Source of the DNA: Latescibacteria bacterium UBA6620
GTDB taxonomy: Bacteria; Latescibacterota; UBA2968
DNA: 64,000 bases
Assembly: GCA_002433075.1 (NCBI GenBank)
Contig: DJHM01000061.1
Span: 62,001-126,000 of the forward strand
Reading direction: 5' to 3'
Shown here: positions 1 to 9,147 of the stretch, one piece after another
Numbering within the stretch: the first letter of the stretch is position 1
How the letters are laid out: each line of letters begins with the position of its first letter
Notes under the pieces: model-generated
The model's input: only the letters and a program-made list of their open reading frames with translations
What the model was told of the DNA's origin: nothing
The model's database searches: none
Translations under genes and position numbers: made by a program

Positions 1-2120
1 CGACGATCCTCCGACACCGAAAAACCCTCCGTGCGCCCGACACGACACCCCCTGTGTTTCTCGCCGGACCGATCGCCGAGGGCATTGAAGACGTCACCGC
101 CGTCGTTCGCTGGCGTCTCGATGAACGGGCAGAGGGCGTGGTCGACGTGATGACCGACGGGGCGTCCATCGCGACGATCCCCTCCGAAGCAGCACTCGTT
201 CACGTCGTGCAGCTCCAGGACCTGATGGCCACGACCACCTACGAGGTCGTCGTCACCGTTACGGACGGATCCGGAAACGCCGGCCAGAGCGACCCCGTCC
301 CCTTCGTCACCCTGACGACGCCAGATACCCAACCACCGCAGTCCGTACGACGACCTCGGGCAGACGTAACTCACGTCAGTGCCACAATCACCTGGTAGGT
401 TGATGAACCGGTCGTGGGCGCAGCTCGGTTCGGCCCCGCATCCGGCGATCGAGCAACCTCGGTTCAGGCAGAGATGGTTTCGCGCGTGATGATCATCGAG
501 ATTCCCGACCTCGAATCGGATACCGACTACACCTACGAAGCCGTTGCGACCGACCTGTCTGACAATGTCCTGACGAGTCCCGTCCTCACCTTCACCACAC
601 TGTCCGCGCCCGATGTCGCCTCCCCGATCGTCATCGGGGGACCCGCGGTCAGCGGGATCTCCCAAACCCAGGCCACCGTTTCCTGGAAGACGGACGAACC
701 TGCGTTCTCGCGCGTCGTCTACGACTCACTCGACATCACCCTCGCCTCGTTCCGTAGCTCCTTGGGTGAAGAACCATCGACCGTTCACATTCGACGGCTC
801 ACCGGTCTGACCGCAGCCACGACCTATAACTTCCAGGTCGTCAGCATCGACCTCGCTGGAAACACCAGTCAGATCGACGGCGAATATTTCGAGACGCTTG
901 CCGAGCCGGATACGACACCCCCGCGATTGACCGCGACTCCAACCATCACATCGTTCCTGTCCGATGGGCTGACCGTCACATAGGAAACGGACGAAGCGGC
1001 TACATCGGATCTCGCAGAAAACACCGTCGATCCTAACAACCCGGAGCCGGAGGTTCGAGAGATCAGCGAAGACCTCATCCAGATCCATACCGCCTCCCTC
1101 ACTGGATTGACCCCCGAAACCGAGTACCGGCTCACGGTGCGGTCTGTGGACGGAGACGGCAATGTCTTCGTGACCGAGTTGACCGACATCGTCACGGTTG
1201 CAGCGCCCGACGTGCTCCTGACGAATCTCGAACCCGAAACCGACTATGGGTTCGCCACACAGTCCATCGACCGTAGCGGAAACGGACCCACCACGTCCCA
1301 TGTCTTTTCATTCCGAACCAACGACACTGCTGACGAAATGCACCCCGCAGTGCCGGCCGGTCTTGCGGTCAGAACCGCCGAGGGCGAGGTCATTCTCTCC
1401 TGGAGTCTGGTTGACGAGGGGGACATCTCGGGCTACGACATCCTGCGTTCCAAAGGGGAAAGCGACTTCCAACCCATCGCCACACTCGTCCCCGGTCCCA
1501 CGTACCGAGACGACGGTCTTGACCCCGACGTGGCCTACCGATACGCGGTCCAGGCCATTGATGGAGCATCGAACAGCAGTGAAAGATCTGAATCGATCGA
1601 AGCCGTCGCCGACGGCTCCGGCAGACCGACGGCGCCGGTACCGATGATGCCGATGGGTGAGGAACCCCTTCTTCAGGTGGGCAATGCCGTGAGCACGATC
1701 GACCTGACGTACAACTTCCAGGTCGCTGCCAACTCAGCCTTCACGGACATCGTAGCCCAAGCATCGGGGATCCCGGCGGGCACGGGAGGGTCGGAAGGTA
1801 TCACAGGCTGGCGTGTAGACGTTGCGCTCGAAGAAGACAAGACCTTCTTCTGGCGGGCGTGGGCCTTCGACGGCATTCTGGACGGGGCCTTCTCGGTGAT
1901 CGGCGAGTTTGTCGCCGGCCAAACCGCCACCGCCTTCCCCGGCGACATCGACGGCGATCTGGAAGTCGGGTTTACGGACTTCCTCGCGTTCGCAAACGCG
2001 TTCGGATCAGTCGCCGGCGACGAGCGCTACCTGGCCGTACTCGACCTGACATCGGACGGCGAGATCGGCTTCACCGATTTCCCGCAATTCGCGATGCTCT
2101 TCGGGACGGTTTATTCATAG
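1..2120 (+). pseudogene. Fibronectin type III repeat protein with dockerin-like C-terminus, 5' partial, two in-frame TAG codons
   Basis: The frame is open at the left edge and is read on codons beginning at multiples of 3. It encodes successive fibronectin-III modules with a recurring strand such as ATVSWKTDEPA, an 'L..LTP.T.Y...V...D..GN' turn and APDTTPP-like linkers. The C-terminus carries two short repeats, DIDGDLEVGFTDF (near 1950) and DLTSDGEIGFTDF (near 2050), resembling calcium-binding dockerin/EF-hand loops. TAG codons at 396-398 and 981-983 interrupt the same frame. The second sits where the repeat pattern expects Trp (TVT-stop-ETDE against TVSWKTDE). One module also looks internally deleted, since VAAPD near 1205 runs straight into LTNLEPETDY. 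The product was probably secreted and surface-attached. It is either a pseudogene or contains base-call errors; readthrough is a weaker alternative. Confidence 0.75.
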
Positions 2121-2150
2121 GAAGGAAGATTCGCGCGAGCCGTTAGTACA

Positions 2151-2176
2151 GGCCACGGCATGCCGTGGCCCTACCC
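2151..2176. repeat. Dispersed palindromic repeat, copy 1
   Basis: A perfect 20-bp palindrome (GGCCACGGCA followed by its complement) lies at 2151-2170, followed by CTACCC. The same core occurs at 15973, 40745 and 52113. It sits between the ends of two convergent genes. It could act as a bidirectional hairpin or be a REP-like element. Confidence 0.8.
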
Positions 2177-2208
2177 ACAACCGCTGCCTCAGGCTCTGCT
2201 CCCACCGT

Positions 2209-2922
2209 CTACAGATCCGCCAACCGGTTCGCCTCGTTCGTCAACACCACGTCGATCCCCATCGCGACGTAGGATCGTGCGTCCTCTAGCTCGTCCGACC
2301 AGAAGAGATTGTTGACTAACCCCTCGTTGTGTGCCCGCGCAGCCCCGTCCTCTATCACCTTTCTCGAAAACTGAAGGCGCGCGCATTCGTAATTCAACGC
2401 GCGATCGATCTGCTCGTCCGGTGTGCTTTGGGCGCAAAGGCAACAGCGTGTCACGTCAGGCGCGTAGTCGAACGCAACCTGCAGCACATCTTCGACGCCC
2501 GCGATGTAGGCCAGCTCAGCAAGACCTCGCGACTGGATCTCGTCGCACACCAGCTTGACGAGCCGACCTTCCGGCCCCGGATCCTTGATGTGAATGTTGT
2601 GCCCCGCTCGATCGTTGACCATCTCCAGGACTTCCTCGAATCGAGGCACGCGCACACCCGACCAAAGCTCACCCGTCTTGACACCCGCATCCAACTGCCG
2701 AACGTCCGCCCAGGCCATCTCGGTCACCACGCCTTCCCCATCCGTCGTGCGGTCCACGCGGGGATCGTGACAGACCACGGGCACCCCGTCCGCGCTGAGC
2801 CACAGGTCGTACTCGACTTCGTCCACACCCAGAGCGAGCGCAGCCCCGAACGCGGGTAGTGTGTTTTCCGGGCACGCGTGACCCAGTCCCCTGTGCGCAC
2901 AGATCCTGACGCCATTTTGCAT
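2209..2922 (-). CDS. Glycerophosphodiester phosphodiesterase family protein
   Basis: The 237-residue product belongs to the GDPD TIM-barrel family, which hydrolyses glycerophosphodiesters to glycerol 3-phosphate and an alcohol. The N-terminus has the family signature: AHRGLG near residue 9, PENTLPAF near 19, the acidic pair in VEYDLW, then VVCHDPRVDRTT, which supply the two catalytic His and the metal ligands. The length matches compact cytoplasmic UgpQ-type enzymes, and no signal peptide is visible. ATG is preceded by AGGA at suitable spacing. It terminates with TAG, so TAG works as a normal stop here. No transporter gene is adjacent, so the substrate source is unknown. Confidence 0.88.
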   Translation of the reverse strand: MQNGVRICAHRGLGHACPENTLPAFGAALALGVDEVEYDLWLSADGVPVVCHDPRVDRTTDGEGVVTEMAWADVRQLDAGVKTGELWSGVRVPRFEEVLEMVNDRAGHNIHIKDPGPEGRLVKLVCDEIQSRGLAELAYIAGVEDVLQVAFDYAPDVTRCCLCAQSTPDEQIDRALNYECARLQFSRKVIEDGAARAHNEGLVNNLFWSDELEDARSYVAMGIDVVLTNEANRLADL

Positions 2923-2992
2923 TTACAAATCCTTTTCTGCCCTCACATCACACGTAGCCGAACTGAGCGCGAAAGACCGGACAAGTGAAGAA

Positions 2993-3081
2993 TGTCACCC
3001 CGGTACGCTTCAAGGCCCGGGCCCATTTTGACTTTCGCGAAGATCAGAATGGATCCCGACCTGAACACTGCCGGGATGACA
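2993..3081. repeat. MITE-like element with terminal inverted repeats, copy 1
   Basis: The left end reads TGTCACCCCGG and the right end CCGGGATGACA, an imperfect inverted pair. The interior has a match to AGAATGGATCCCG, related to AATGGACCCCGGCCAG in the copies at 40580, 60814 and 63760. It is non-coding and lies between the start of the phosphodiesterase gene and the end of the DUF2237 gene. Confidence 0.7.
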
Positions 3082-3134
3082 GCTCTCGTGTTGTTGACCG
3101 TCTGATACGTGTCGCCATCGTCCTGACGTCCCTT

Positions 3135-3503
3135 TCACGATTCAACCGCATGAGCCTTAAGGTCGTCCAGATCCGCGAATTCCAGAGCCGACACGTGCGT
3201 CGCCTCCAGCACTACCGGCGGGGCCATCCCCGCTTCGAGGGCTTCCGCCCAGCGTGTCACGCACAGGCACCAGCGGTCGCCCGGTTTTAGACCGTCAAAG
3301 TTGAAAGAGGGGACCGGCGTAGACAGGTCATTCCCCCTGCTTTTGCTGAACTCAAGGAATTCGGCCGTCATCTCCGCACACAGAATGTGCAACCCTTGGT
3401 CTTCCCCTCCGGTCCGACAACATCCATCACGGTAAAACCCTGTCATCGGGTCCGTGCTACACCCCTGCAGTTCGTTCCCCAGGACGTTTCTACCTAGACT
3501 CAC
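3135..3503 (-). CDS. DUF2237 family protein
   Basis: The 122-residue product matches DUF2237 along its length: NVLGNELQGCSTDPMTGFYR at the N-terminus, then GCCRTGGEDQGLHILCA, FLEFSKSRGNDLSTP and KPGDRWCLC, ending in APPVVLEATH. Conserved Cys and Trp residues are characteristic, but the biochemical function is unknown. I chose GTG at 3503 because GAGGAG lies seven bases upstream; a TTG two codons earlier sits too close to that site. It is transcribed divergently from the desaturase gene, with about 270 bp between the starts. Confidence 0.85.
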   Translation of the reverse strand: MSLGRNVLGNELQGCSTDPMTGFYRDGCCRTGGEDQGLHILCAEMTAEFLEFSKSRGNDLSTPVPSFNFDGLKPGDRWCLCVTRWAEALEAGMAPPVVLEATHVSALEFADLDDLKAHAVES

Positions 3504-3774
3504 GTTCAATCTCCTCTACCGAAAGGGGTGGCAATCGATTCCATTTCTGCCTCGATCCTTGAAGATAGGCTCTTCGAAACCGCCCCGAAACCGTCATTAG
3601 GGGCCGCAAACTGCGTCGTAGAGAATGAATGATCCCATCCTCGAATTCAGTGGGAAATTCTTGATCTAACACCTTTCAAAACCTTATATTACATCGATTC
3701 AAGAAGGACGCGTACCGTCCAATAGATTCGTCGGTGCGTTTTTTTTGGCTTCCCCCGTTTGAAAGGACCTTACC

Positions 3775-4662
3775 CTGGCCTCTCAAAGCCAAACACAGGA
3801 ACTCACCGTTCCGCCCTTTGACCTGAGCAAGCTGTCTTTCGTCGTTGGTACCCACATCGCAGCAGCCATCGGCATCGTTCTCTGGGCGATGGGCACCATT
3901 ACTGTTTCTTCGGCGACCCTATGGCTGGCCTTTGGAACATTTGCCTTCAGCTCCACAGCCATCACGGCCGGCTACCATCGCCTCTACTCCCACCGTAGCT
4001 ACCAGGCGGCCTGGATTCTTCGCTTCTATTATCTGATCGGTGGAGCCATGGCCCTTCAAGGCTCCGCACTCCAGTGGGCAGCCCAACACCGAGACCACCA
4101 CACATTCTGCGACGGTCCCAAAGATCCCTATAACATCAACCTCGGCTTCTGGCACGCCCACCTCGGATGGGTCGTGCGGCAGACCGACCCGGATTACGGT
4201 CGCGTAAAGGATCTTTCGGTCGAGCGAATGAATCGATGGCAGCACGATTACTACGGTACCGTCGCTTTCGTCACCAGCTTCATCTGGCCTGCGGCCATTG
4301 CCTCCCTCTGGGGAGAATTCTGGAGTGCTTTACTTGTCGCCGGCGCCATACGTCTCGTCATTCAGTGGCACATGACCTTCTGCGTGAACTCCGTCGCCCA
4401 TTATTGGGGCAGCCAGAAGTACTCACAGAACCACACCGCACGAGGCAGCTGGTGGCTCGCCTTCCTCGTCTGGGGCGAGATGGACCACAACTATCACCAC
4501 ACCTTCCCGAACGATTTCCGTACCGGCACGCGCTGGTATGACTTCGATCCCGGTAAGTGGTTCATCTCTGTCGCCGCCTTGCTCGGGCTGGCCAAAGATG
4601 TGAAGAAGACCGACAAGGAACGCATCGAACGCGTCACCCTGGCTCAGACAGCCGACGACTGA
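3775..4662 (+). CDS. Membrane fatty acid desaturase (delta-9 acyl-CoA/lipid type), apparent CTG start
   Basis: The protein introduces a double bond into membrane fatty acids using a di-iron centre. Three His boxes are visible: HRLYSH (about residues 68-73), HRDHH (105-109) and HNYHH (238-242), separated by hydrophobic membrane segments. The first ATG (3889) would cut the first transmembrane helix in half. The frame is open back to a TGA at 3760-3762, and the only reasonable start with a ribosome site is CTG at 3775, seven bases after GAAAGGA (3761-3767). This gives 295 residues, a usual length for the family. It ends about 25 bases before a rho-independent terminator and is probably monocistronic. 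Confidence 0.9.
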   Translation: MASQSQTQELTVPPFDLSKLSFVVGTHIAAAIGIVLWAMGTITVSSATLWLAFGTFAFSSTAITAGYHRLYSHRSYQAAWILRFYYLIGGAMALQGSALQWAAQHRDHHTFCDGPKDPYNINLGFWHAHLGWVVRQTDPDYGRVKDLSVERMNRWQHDYYGTVAFVTSFIWPAAIASLWGEFWSALLVAGAIRLVIQWHMTFCVNSVAHYWGSQKYSQNHTARGSWWLAFLVWGEMDHNYHHTFPNDFRTGTRWYDFDPGKWFISVAALLGLAKDVKKTDKERIERVTLAQTADD

Positions 4663-4685
4663 GTTCGACCACCGCATCGTAAAGG

Positions 4686-4722
4686 AACCCCGGTCCATCT
4701 TCCGATGGTGACCGGGGTTTTT
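4686..4722 (+). terminator. Rho-independent terminator after the desaturase gene
   Basis: AACCCCGGT pairs with ACCGGGGTT around an inner CCATC/GATGG stem, followed by a run of T. The T run touches the start region of the next gene (ATG 4727), so that gene's leader overlaps the terminator. Confidence 0.85.
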
Positions 4723-4726
4723 GATT

Positions 4727-5416
4727 ATGTCGCAGTTTGAAGAGCTCGACTACGCGCAGACCCCGCTCGGGGAGCTGATTCTCCGACGCCGACGCACCAC
4801 CCGCGGATCCGAAGTTTTCGAGGTGAAACTGAACGGCGAATTCCTGATGTCGAGCCTCGTCAACGATTCGGAAGTGGCCCTCGCAGAAGAAGCTCTGAAC
4901 GAGTTGGACGGTCAGGACCACAGCGTCGTCATCGGTGGTCTTGGATTGGGTCACACGACCGCGGCCGCCCTCGCGTTTAGCACCGTTGCATCCCTCACCG
5001 TCATCGAAGTCCTTCACGAAGTCATCGCCTGGCACACGAACCGTCTCGTACCCCTCGCCGCCCGACTCGTCGGCGACCCGCGTTGCGCCTTCGTTCACAC
5101 AGACTTCTTCGATTGGCTCCGGCTATCCCCCGAAGATCTCCACCATGCCATCCTCGTCGACATCGACCACACCCCCGAACACCTGCTTGCGGACACCCAT
5201 CGATCCTTCTACGAGCCTGCGGGGTTAACCCGGGTTCGGAAACGCCTTCATTCCGGAGGCGTTTTCGCCCTCTGGTCCGGAGGCGATCCGATTCCAGAAT
5301 TCATCTCCAAACTCGAATCCGTCTTCGACTCGGTGGAAGCCCGTCCGCTCATATTCCAGAACCCGCTGCTGGACATCGAAGATACGAACACAATCTACAT
5401 CGCCCGGAAGCCTTGA
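4727..5416 (+). CDS. Spermidine synthase-like SAM-dependent protein
   Basis: The 229-residue product has the Rossmann methyltransferase/spermidine synthase fold: VVIGGLGLGHT (nucleotide loop) near residue 75, an acidic residue at the end of the next strand (LTVIEVLHEVI), and HHAILVDIDHTPEH where the catalytic acidic loop would lie. It resembles spermidine-synthase-like proteins of uncertain substrate, so the polyamine role is not shown. ATG at 4727 follows the desaturase terminator closely. Its TGA overlaps the TTG start of the GNAT gene, so translation is probably coupled to the two genes downstream. Confidence 0.75.
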   Translation: MSQFEELDYAQTPLGELILRRRRTTRGSEVFEVKLNGEFLMSSLVNDSEVALAEEALNELDGQDHSVVIGGLGLGHTTAAALAFSTVASLTVIEVLHEVIAWHTNRLVPLAARLVGDPRCAFVHTDFFDWLRLSPEDLHHAILVDIDHTPEHLLADTHRSFYEPAGLTRVRKRLHSGGVFALWSGGDPIPEFISKLESVFDSVEARPLIFQNPLLDIEDTNTIYIARKP

Positions 5417-5943
5417 ACGCTTCCCACCAACCTCAGGTCAGGCCTGCAGACCCGAACGACGTGGCCGATCTCGCCCGCGTACACAGCGCCGCGTGGGACA
5501 CCGTCTATCGAGGGATTCTGCCCGATCGAATCATAGAGGAAGCCGCTTTAGACCGGAGGATCCAGAACTGGAACCGCGCATTCTCCGACCCCAACCGACA
5601 GAATCTCGTCTACATCGAAGACGGCCGCCTCCTGGGATTCTTGTCCTATAGGCCTTCGCGGGACTCCGACGCAGGACCCGTTTCCGAGGTCATCGCCTGC
5701 TATGTCCACCCGGACGCCTGGCGCCGTGGCATCGGTCGTTCGCTATGGTCGGCAGCTCGAGAACGAATCGTCCAAAACTGGGACAGCGCACTCGTGTGGG
5801 TCCTGCGCGACAATCACATGGCCAGAGCTTTCTACGAATCCATCGATTTCGTATATGACCGTGAGAGCGACAGACCTCTCGCCTGGTGCCCCGACGTTAT
5901 CGAGGTCCGACTCGGCGCTCACCTATCCGGTTTTTCCGAATGA
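5413..5943 (+). CDS. GNAT family N-acetyltransferase
   Basis: The 176-residue product shows the GNAT layout. VRPADPNDVADLARVHSAAW starts the fold, and CYVHPDAWRRGIGRSLW carries the acetyl-CoA pyrophosphate loop (Q/RxxGxG/A type, here RRGIGR). RDNHMARAFYESIDFVYD is the usual C-terminal helix. It presumably acetylates a small molecule or protein amine; the substrate is unknown. TTG at 5413 is taken as start because it overlaps the upstream TGA (TTGA) and the next codons match the family start. Its own TGA overlaps the ATG of the glycosyltransferase gene. Confidence 0.8.
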   Translation: MNASHQPQVRPADPNDVADLARVHSAAWDTVYRGILPDRIIEEAALDRRIQNWNRAFSDPNRQNLVYIEDGRLLGFLSYRPSRDSDAGPVSEVIACYVHPDAWRRGIGRSLWSAARERIVQNWDSALVWVLRDNHMARAFYESIDFVYDRESDRPLAWCPDVIEVRLGAHLSGFSE

Positions 5944-6918
5944 ACGTCACATTCTTCTGGGAGGGCGGTTCGGATTTCACGCTCGCCCACAAAGGGAATC
6001 CTTACGGGCCCTTGCTCGCGATGGGAAAGCTGGGCATCACATTCGTGCCCGGCGACTACGACTTTACGGGTGCGTGGTTGGATGCCAACGGGGAGCAAAA
6101 CGATGTCCTCCACATCAATTGGCTCCACCATTTCTATCGGGCAGACAGCCGGGAAGCGTCGACGCATCGCCTTCGAACCTTCATCGACAATCTCGAACAC
6201 GCAAAACAGATCGGCTACCGAATCGTATGGACGTTCCACAACCTCTACCCGCACGAACGTCCGTATCTCGAGAATGGCGAAACCGCGCAGACCGCGATGT
6301 GCGAACTCGCTGACGAGATCATCGCCCACTGCGGCTACGCGACGGAGAAATGCAGGGAGCTCTTCGGACGCAAAGATCGACTTCACGTCATCCCGCAAGG
6401 CAACTACATCGACGCCTATCCGAACGAAATCTCCAAGCCGGGCGCACGCGCATCCCTCGGCATTCCACGGGACGCGTTCGTTTACGCGTTTTCCGGCAAC
6501 GCCCGGCCCTACAAGGGAATCGAACGGCTTGTCGACGTCTTCCTGGCCGTGGCTCGCCCTCAGGATCACCTACTCCTGATGATGAAAGAATTTCGCTTCA
6601 ACCCCCAGTACGCCCGCGACTACGTCGCGCTCGCAGAAACCGCACCAAACATCATCGCGGTCTCTTCGCCCTACTTCGAACCGGAAGATTTTCAGCTTTA
6701 CCTGAATGCCTCGGATGTGTCCGTCCTCCCGTTCGTCGACGTCCTGACGTCCGGATCGGCCATCCTCTCCCTCTCGTTCGGCCGCCCCACCATCCTTCCC
6801 GCATTCGGGTGCATGCCCGAGTTGATCGAGGAAGCATCTGGCCTCCTGTTCGACCCCACCGAACCCGACGCACTGGAACCACATCGCTCAACGAATAGCC
6901 GCACTCAGCCGAGGCTGA
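5940..6918 (+). CDS. Glycosyltransferase (GT4-like) with an apparent C-terminal frameshift
   Basis: The product is a GT-B fold glycosyltransferase, about 325 residues once corrected. HVIPQGNYID opens the C-terminal half, FSGNARPYKGIERLVDVF is the donor-site start, and SVLPFVDVLTSGSAILSLS with PELIEEASGLLFDP is the E-x7-E-type region. Read uninterrupted, the frame runs to 7097 and overlaps a convergent gene by about 180 bp. Dropping one C at 6879 restores a natural helix, HIAQRIAALSRG, ending at TGA 6916-6918, two bases before the neighbour's stop. Even so, the usual final helices are missing. ATG overlaps the GNAT stop (ATGA). Donor and acceptor sugars are unknown. Confidence 0.72.
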
Positions 6919-6920
6919 AG

Positions 6921-7796
6921 TCACGTGCCGTTCGAAAAGCCTTCGTACCCGCTTTTCTCGAACAGATCCTCGTAATCCTCTACTTCGATCAGCGTTCTGA
7001 CGATCTCCCCTTGGGGGACATCCCGGACGAAGGCCCTGCAAATCTGACATCCCACATACCCTCCAACATTCGCGGGTCGATTCTGGTCACCGGGTGAGGG
7101 CCCCAGCCACCCACTCGCGTCTGTTCCTCGCATTGCGCCTCGAAAGGCCGCCCACACCTCCCGCTCGTGCGCATCTCCGTAAATGTGAGGTGCACTCTCG
7201 TCTTTCCGTCCCGTCACATGCTCGGTCACCAGGACCGCCAGACCTTCTCTGACAGACCTTGTTAGAAGAGACTCCGTCTCGTTCGCTGCTACCCGTGCCT
7301 GTCGATGAACCACTTCGTGGATCACGGCATCTGGCAACAGAGCCATCGGCCTAAGAAATCTGGCTTCCTCCGGCGTAAGGTCTTCCGACATCGTCCGATC
7401 GGTGAGTCCAAATGCTTCAGCTGCCAGGAGAATCCCACTGTCGATTCCCATCGTGAGGCACGAGAGTCGACCCATGACGCAGTAGATGTTCGGGATCTCG
7501 ATCGGCGGATACAGCCTCTTCAATCGCCGATAGAAATGGCGGATCTCTCCCTCGAATTCGCGAAGTCGATAGATCTGGAAACGAACCGATCGATAGAAGG
7601 TGTCGTGACGCGAAACGAACGCAGCGAATGCCTCCGAGTCAGCCAGCGTCGAAGTCGCGAATTCTCGAAATCCGCGTGATCCCCGATTCAAGTACAGATC
7701 CTCATAGATCCGAACCTGATTCTCTACCGGCACGCCTTCGGCAGCGTCGAATGCGCGCCAGAAGTTCTCGATGTCGAGGGTGATCAGATCGGGCAT
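6921..7796 (-). CDS. Putative zinc metallopeptidase (HExxH, gluzincin-like)
   Basis: The 291-residue protein carries HEVVH at residues 160-164 and REGLAVLV at about 183-190. The EGLA motif is where gluzincins place the third zinc ligand, which resembles DUF2268-type putative proteases. No signal peptide or membrane segment is seen, so it may be cytoplasmic. The sequence before the motif (YRLREFEGEIRHFYRRLKRL) is charged and helical. It is convergent with the glycosyltransferase gene, with almost no gap. The function beyond probable zinc-dependent hydrolysis is unknown. Confidence 0.7.
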   Translation of the reverse strand: MPDLITLDIENFWRAFDAAEGVPVENQVRIYEDLYLNRGSRGFREFATSTLADSEAFAAFVSRHDTFYRSVRFQIYRLREFEGEIRHFYRRLKRLYPPIEIPNIYCVMGRLSCLTMGIDSGILLAAEAFGLTDRTMSEDLTPEEARFLRPMALLPDAVIHEVVHRQARVAANETESLLTRSVREGLAVLVTEHVTGRKDESAPHIYGDAHEREVWAAFRGAMRGTDASGWLGPSPGDQNRPANVGGYVGCQICRAFVRDVPQGEIVRTLIEVEDYEDLFEKSGYEGFSNGT

Positions 7797-7943
7797 GTGT
7801 CACGGAGAGGAACAACAGGATCCAACGGGTCAGACCACACTCTACGAAGATGGCCATGAGCATCACTCATATTCGCCTTCCGGCTTTTCGTTCTTTCAGG
7901 AAGAATGTATCTTCTTACCTTCATCACTCAACGAGGAGCGTTC

Positions 7944-9059
7944 ATGCCGGACAGAATCAGAGTCGCCGTCGGCGGACAGGGCCGGAGCGGCTACAAGATC
8001 CACGCCAACCGTGTTTCTCAAGACGCAGAACAGTTCGAACTGGTCGCGGTCGCGGACCAGCTTCCGGAACGCCGCGAGGATGCCGAAGTCGAGTTCAAGG
8101 CTCGCGTCTATGACGACTGGCGCCCCCTTCTGGAGGAGGGCGGGTTCGACCTGTTCGTAAACGCCCTCCCCTCACCATTGCACGTCGACGCCACGATCGA
8201 AGCCCTGAACCGCGGCTACCACGTCATCTGCGAGAAGCCGATGGCTCGCACCGTTTCCGATTTCGACCGGATGGTCGATGCCGCACGAAAAAACGATCGA
8301 AAACTGTTCCCCTTCCAGAACAACCGGGTTCAGCCCTTTTTCGAAAAGATCCAGGAAGTGGTCGCGAGCGGTGTTCTGGGCGATCTCGTCCATATCCGGT
8401 CGGCCTGGAGCGGATACCGCCGGCGCTGGGACTGGCAAACCCGTCAGGATCTCTGGGGCGGCAGCCTGCTCAACACCGGTCCCCACGCCATCGACCAAGC
8501 CCTCTGCCTGTTCGGTTGGGAAAATACCCCCGAAGTGTTCTGTCGCATGGATTGTCGCAACCCGTTTGAGGGAGACGCGGAAAACCACGTCACCGTGACC
8601 CTGTGGGACCCCGAACGAAAGGCTCCGCAGATCGACATCGACATCAGTTCGCTCGTCACCTTCGGAGAGCCCTACACCTACAACATCAGCGGGACCTGTG
8701 GCGGACTCATCGGCGGCGCCCGAGAACTGAAATGGAAATACTTCGATCCCGACCTCGCGACCCTTCACGACATGTGGCTCTGGTCGGTCGATCGACAGTA
8801 TAACCGGGAAGAGCTCGACTACACCGAGGAAACCTGGACCCTCGACGAAGCCAAGACCGAAGGCTCCGTCGGATACACACTCGAATCGATGCAGAGCGGC
8901 CCCGAACGGATCTACAACAACATCTACGACGTCCTGACCAACGGCGCCGAACTCATGATCAAGCCGGAGCAGTCCAGGAAACAAATTTCCGTGCTGGAAG
9001 AGGCCCACCGCCAGAACCCGTTGCCCAGAAAGCCACAGAGTCTCAACTTCAAGCTCTAA
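7944..9059 (+). CDS. Gfo/Idh/MocA family oxidoreductase
   Basis: The 371-residue NAD(P)-dependent oxidoreductase probably acts on a sugar or cyclitol. The N-terminal Rossmann loop reads VAVGGQGRSG (residues 7-16), and the family Lys lies in CEKPM (96-100). NTGPHAIDQAL near residue 185 is the substrate-domain motif that supplies the catalytic His/Asp. ATG at 7944 follows GAGGAG with good spacing. It leads a unit with an esterase-like hydrolase and an aldo/keto reductase on the same strand, about 90 bp downstream, suggesting release and oxidation of a sugar derivative. Confidence 0.88.
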   Translation: MPDRIRVAVGGQGRSGYKIHANRVSQDAEQFELVAVADQLPERREDAEVEFKARVYDDWRPLLEEGGFDLFVNALPSPLHVDATIEALNRGYHVICEKPMARTVSDFDRMVDAARKNDRKLFPFQNNRVQPFFEKIQEVVASGVLGDLVHIRSAWSGYRRRWDWQTRQDLWGGSLLNTGPHAIDQALCLFGWENTPEVFCRMDCRNPFEGDAENHVTVTLWDPERKAPQIDIDISSLVTFGEPYTYNISGTCGGLIGGARELKWKYFDPDLATLHDMWLWSVDRQYNREELDYTEETWTLDEAKTEGSVGYTLESMQSGPERIYNNIYDVLTNGAELMIKPEQSRKQISVLEEAHRQNPLPRKPQSLNFKL

Positions 9060-9147
9060 CACGTATCGTTCGCCCACCTGTAATCCTCTCCGGTCCGGTC
9101 GCAAATTATCGTTTTGGACGCGGCCTGGACCTCTGCATCTTTAGCCT

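Noticed and set aside
726..1301. 191-residue minus-strand frame opposite the fibronectin gene
   Set aside because: It is a shadow of the repeat-rich coding strand with low-complexity composition.
3490..3672. 60-residue minus-strand frame upstream of the DUF2237 gene
   Set aside because: It overlaps the DUF2237 start, has no recognisable motif and no good ribosome site.
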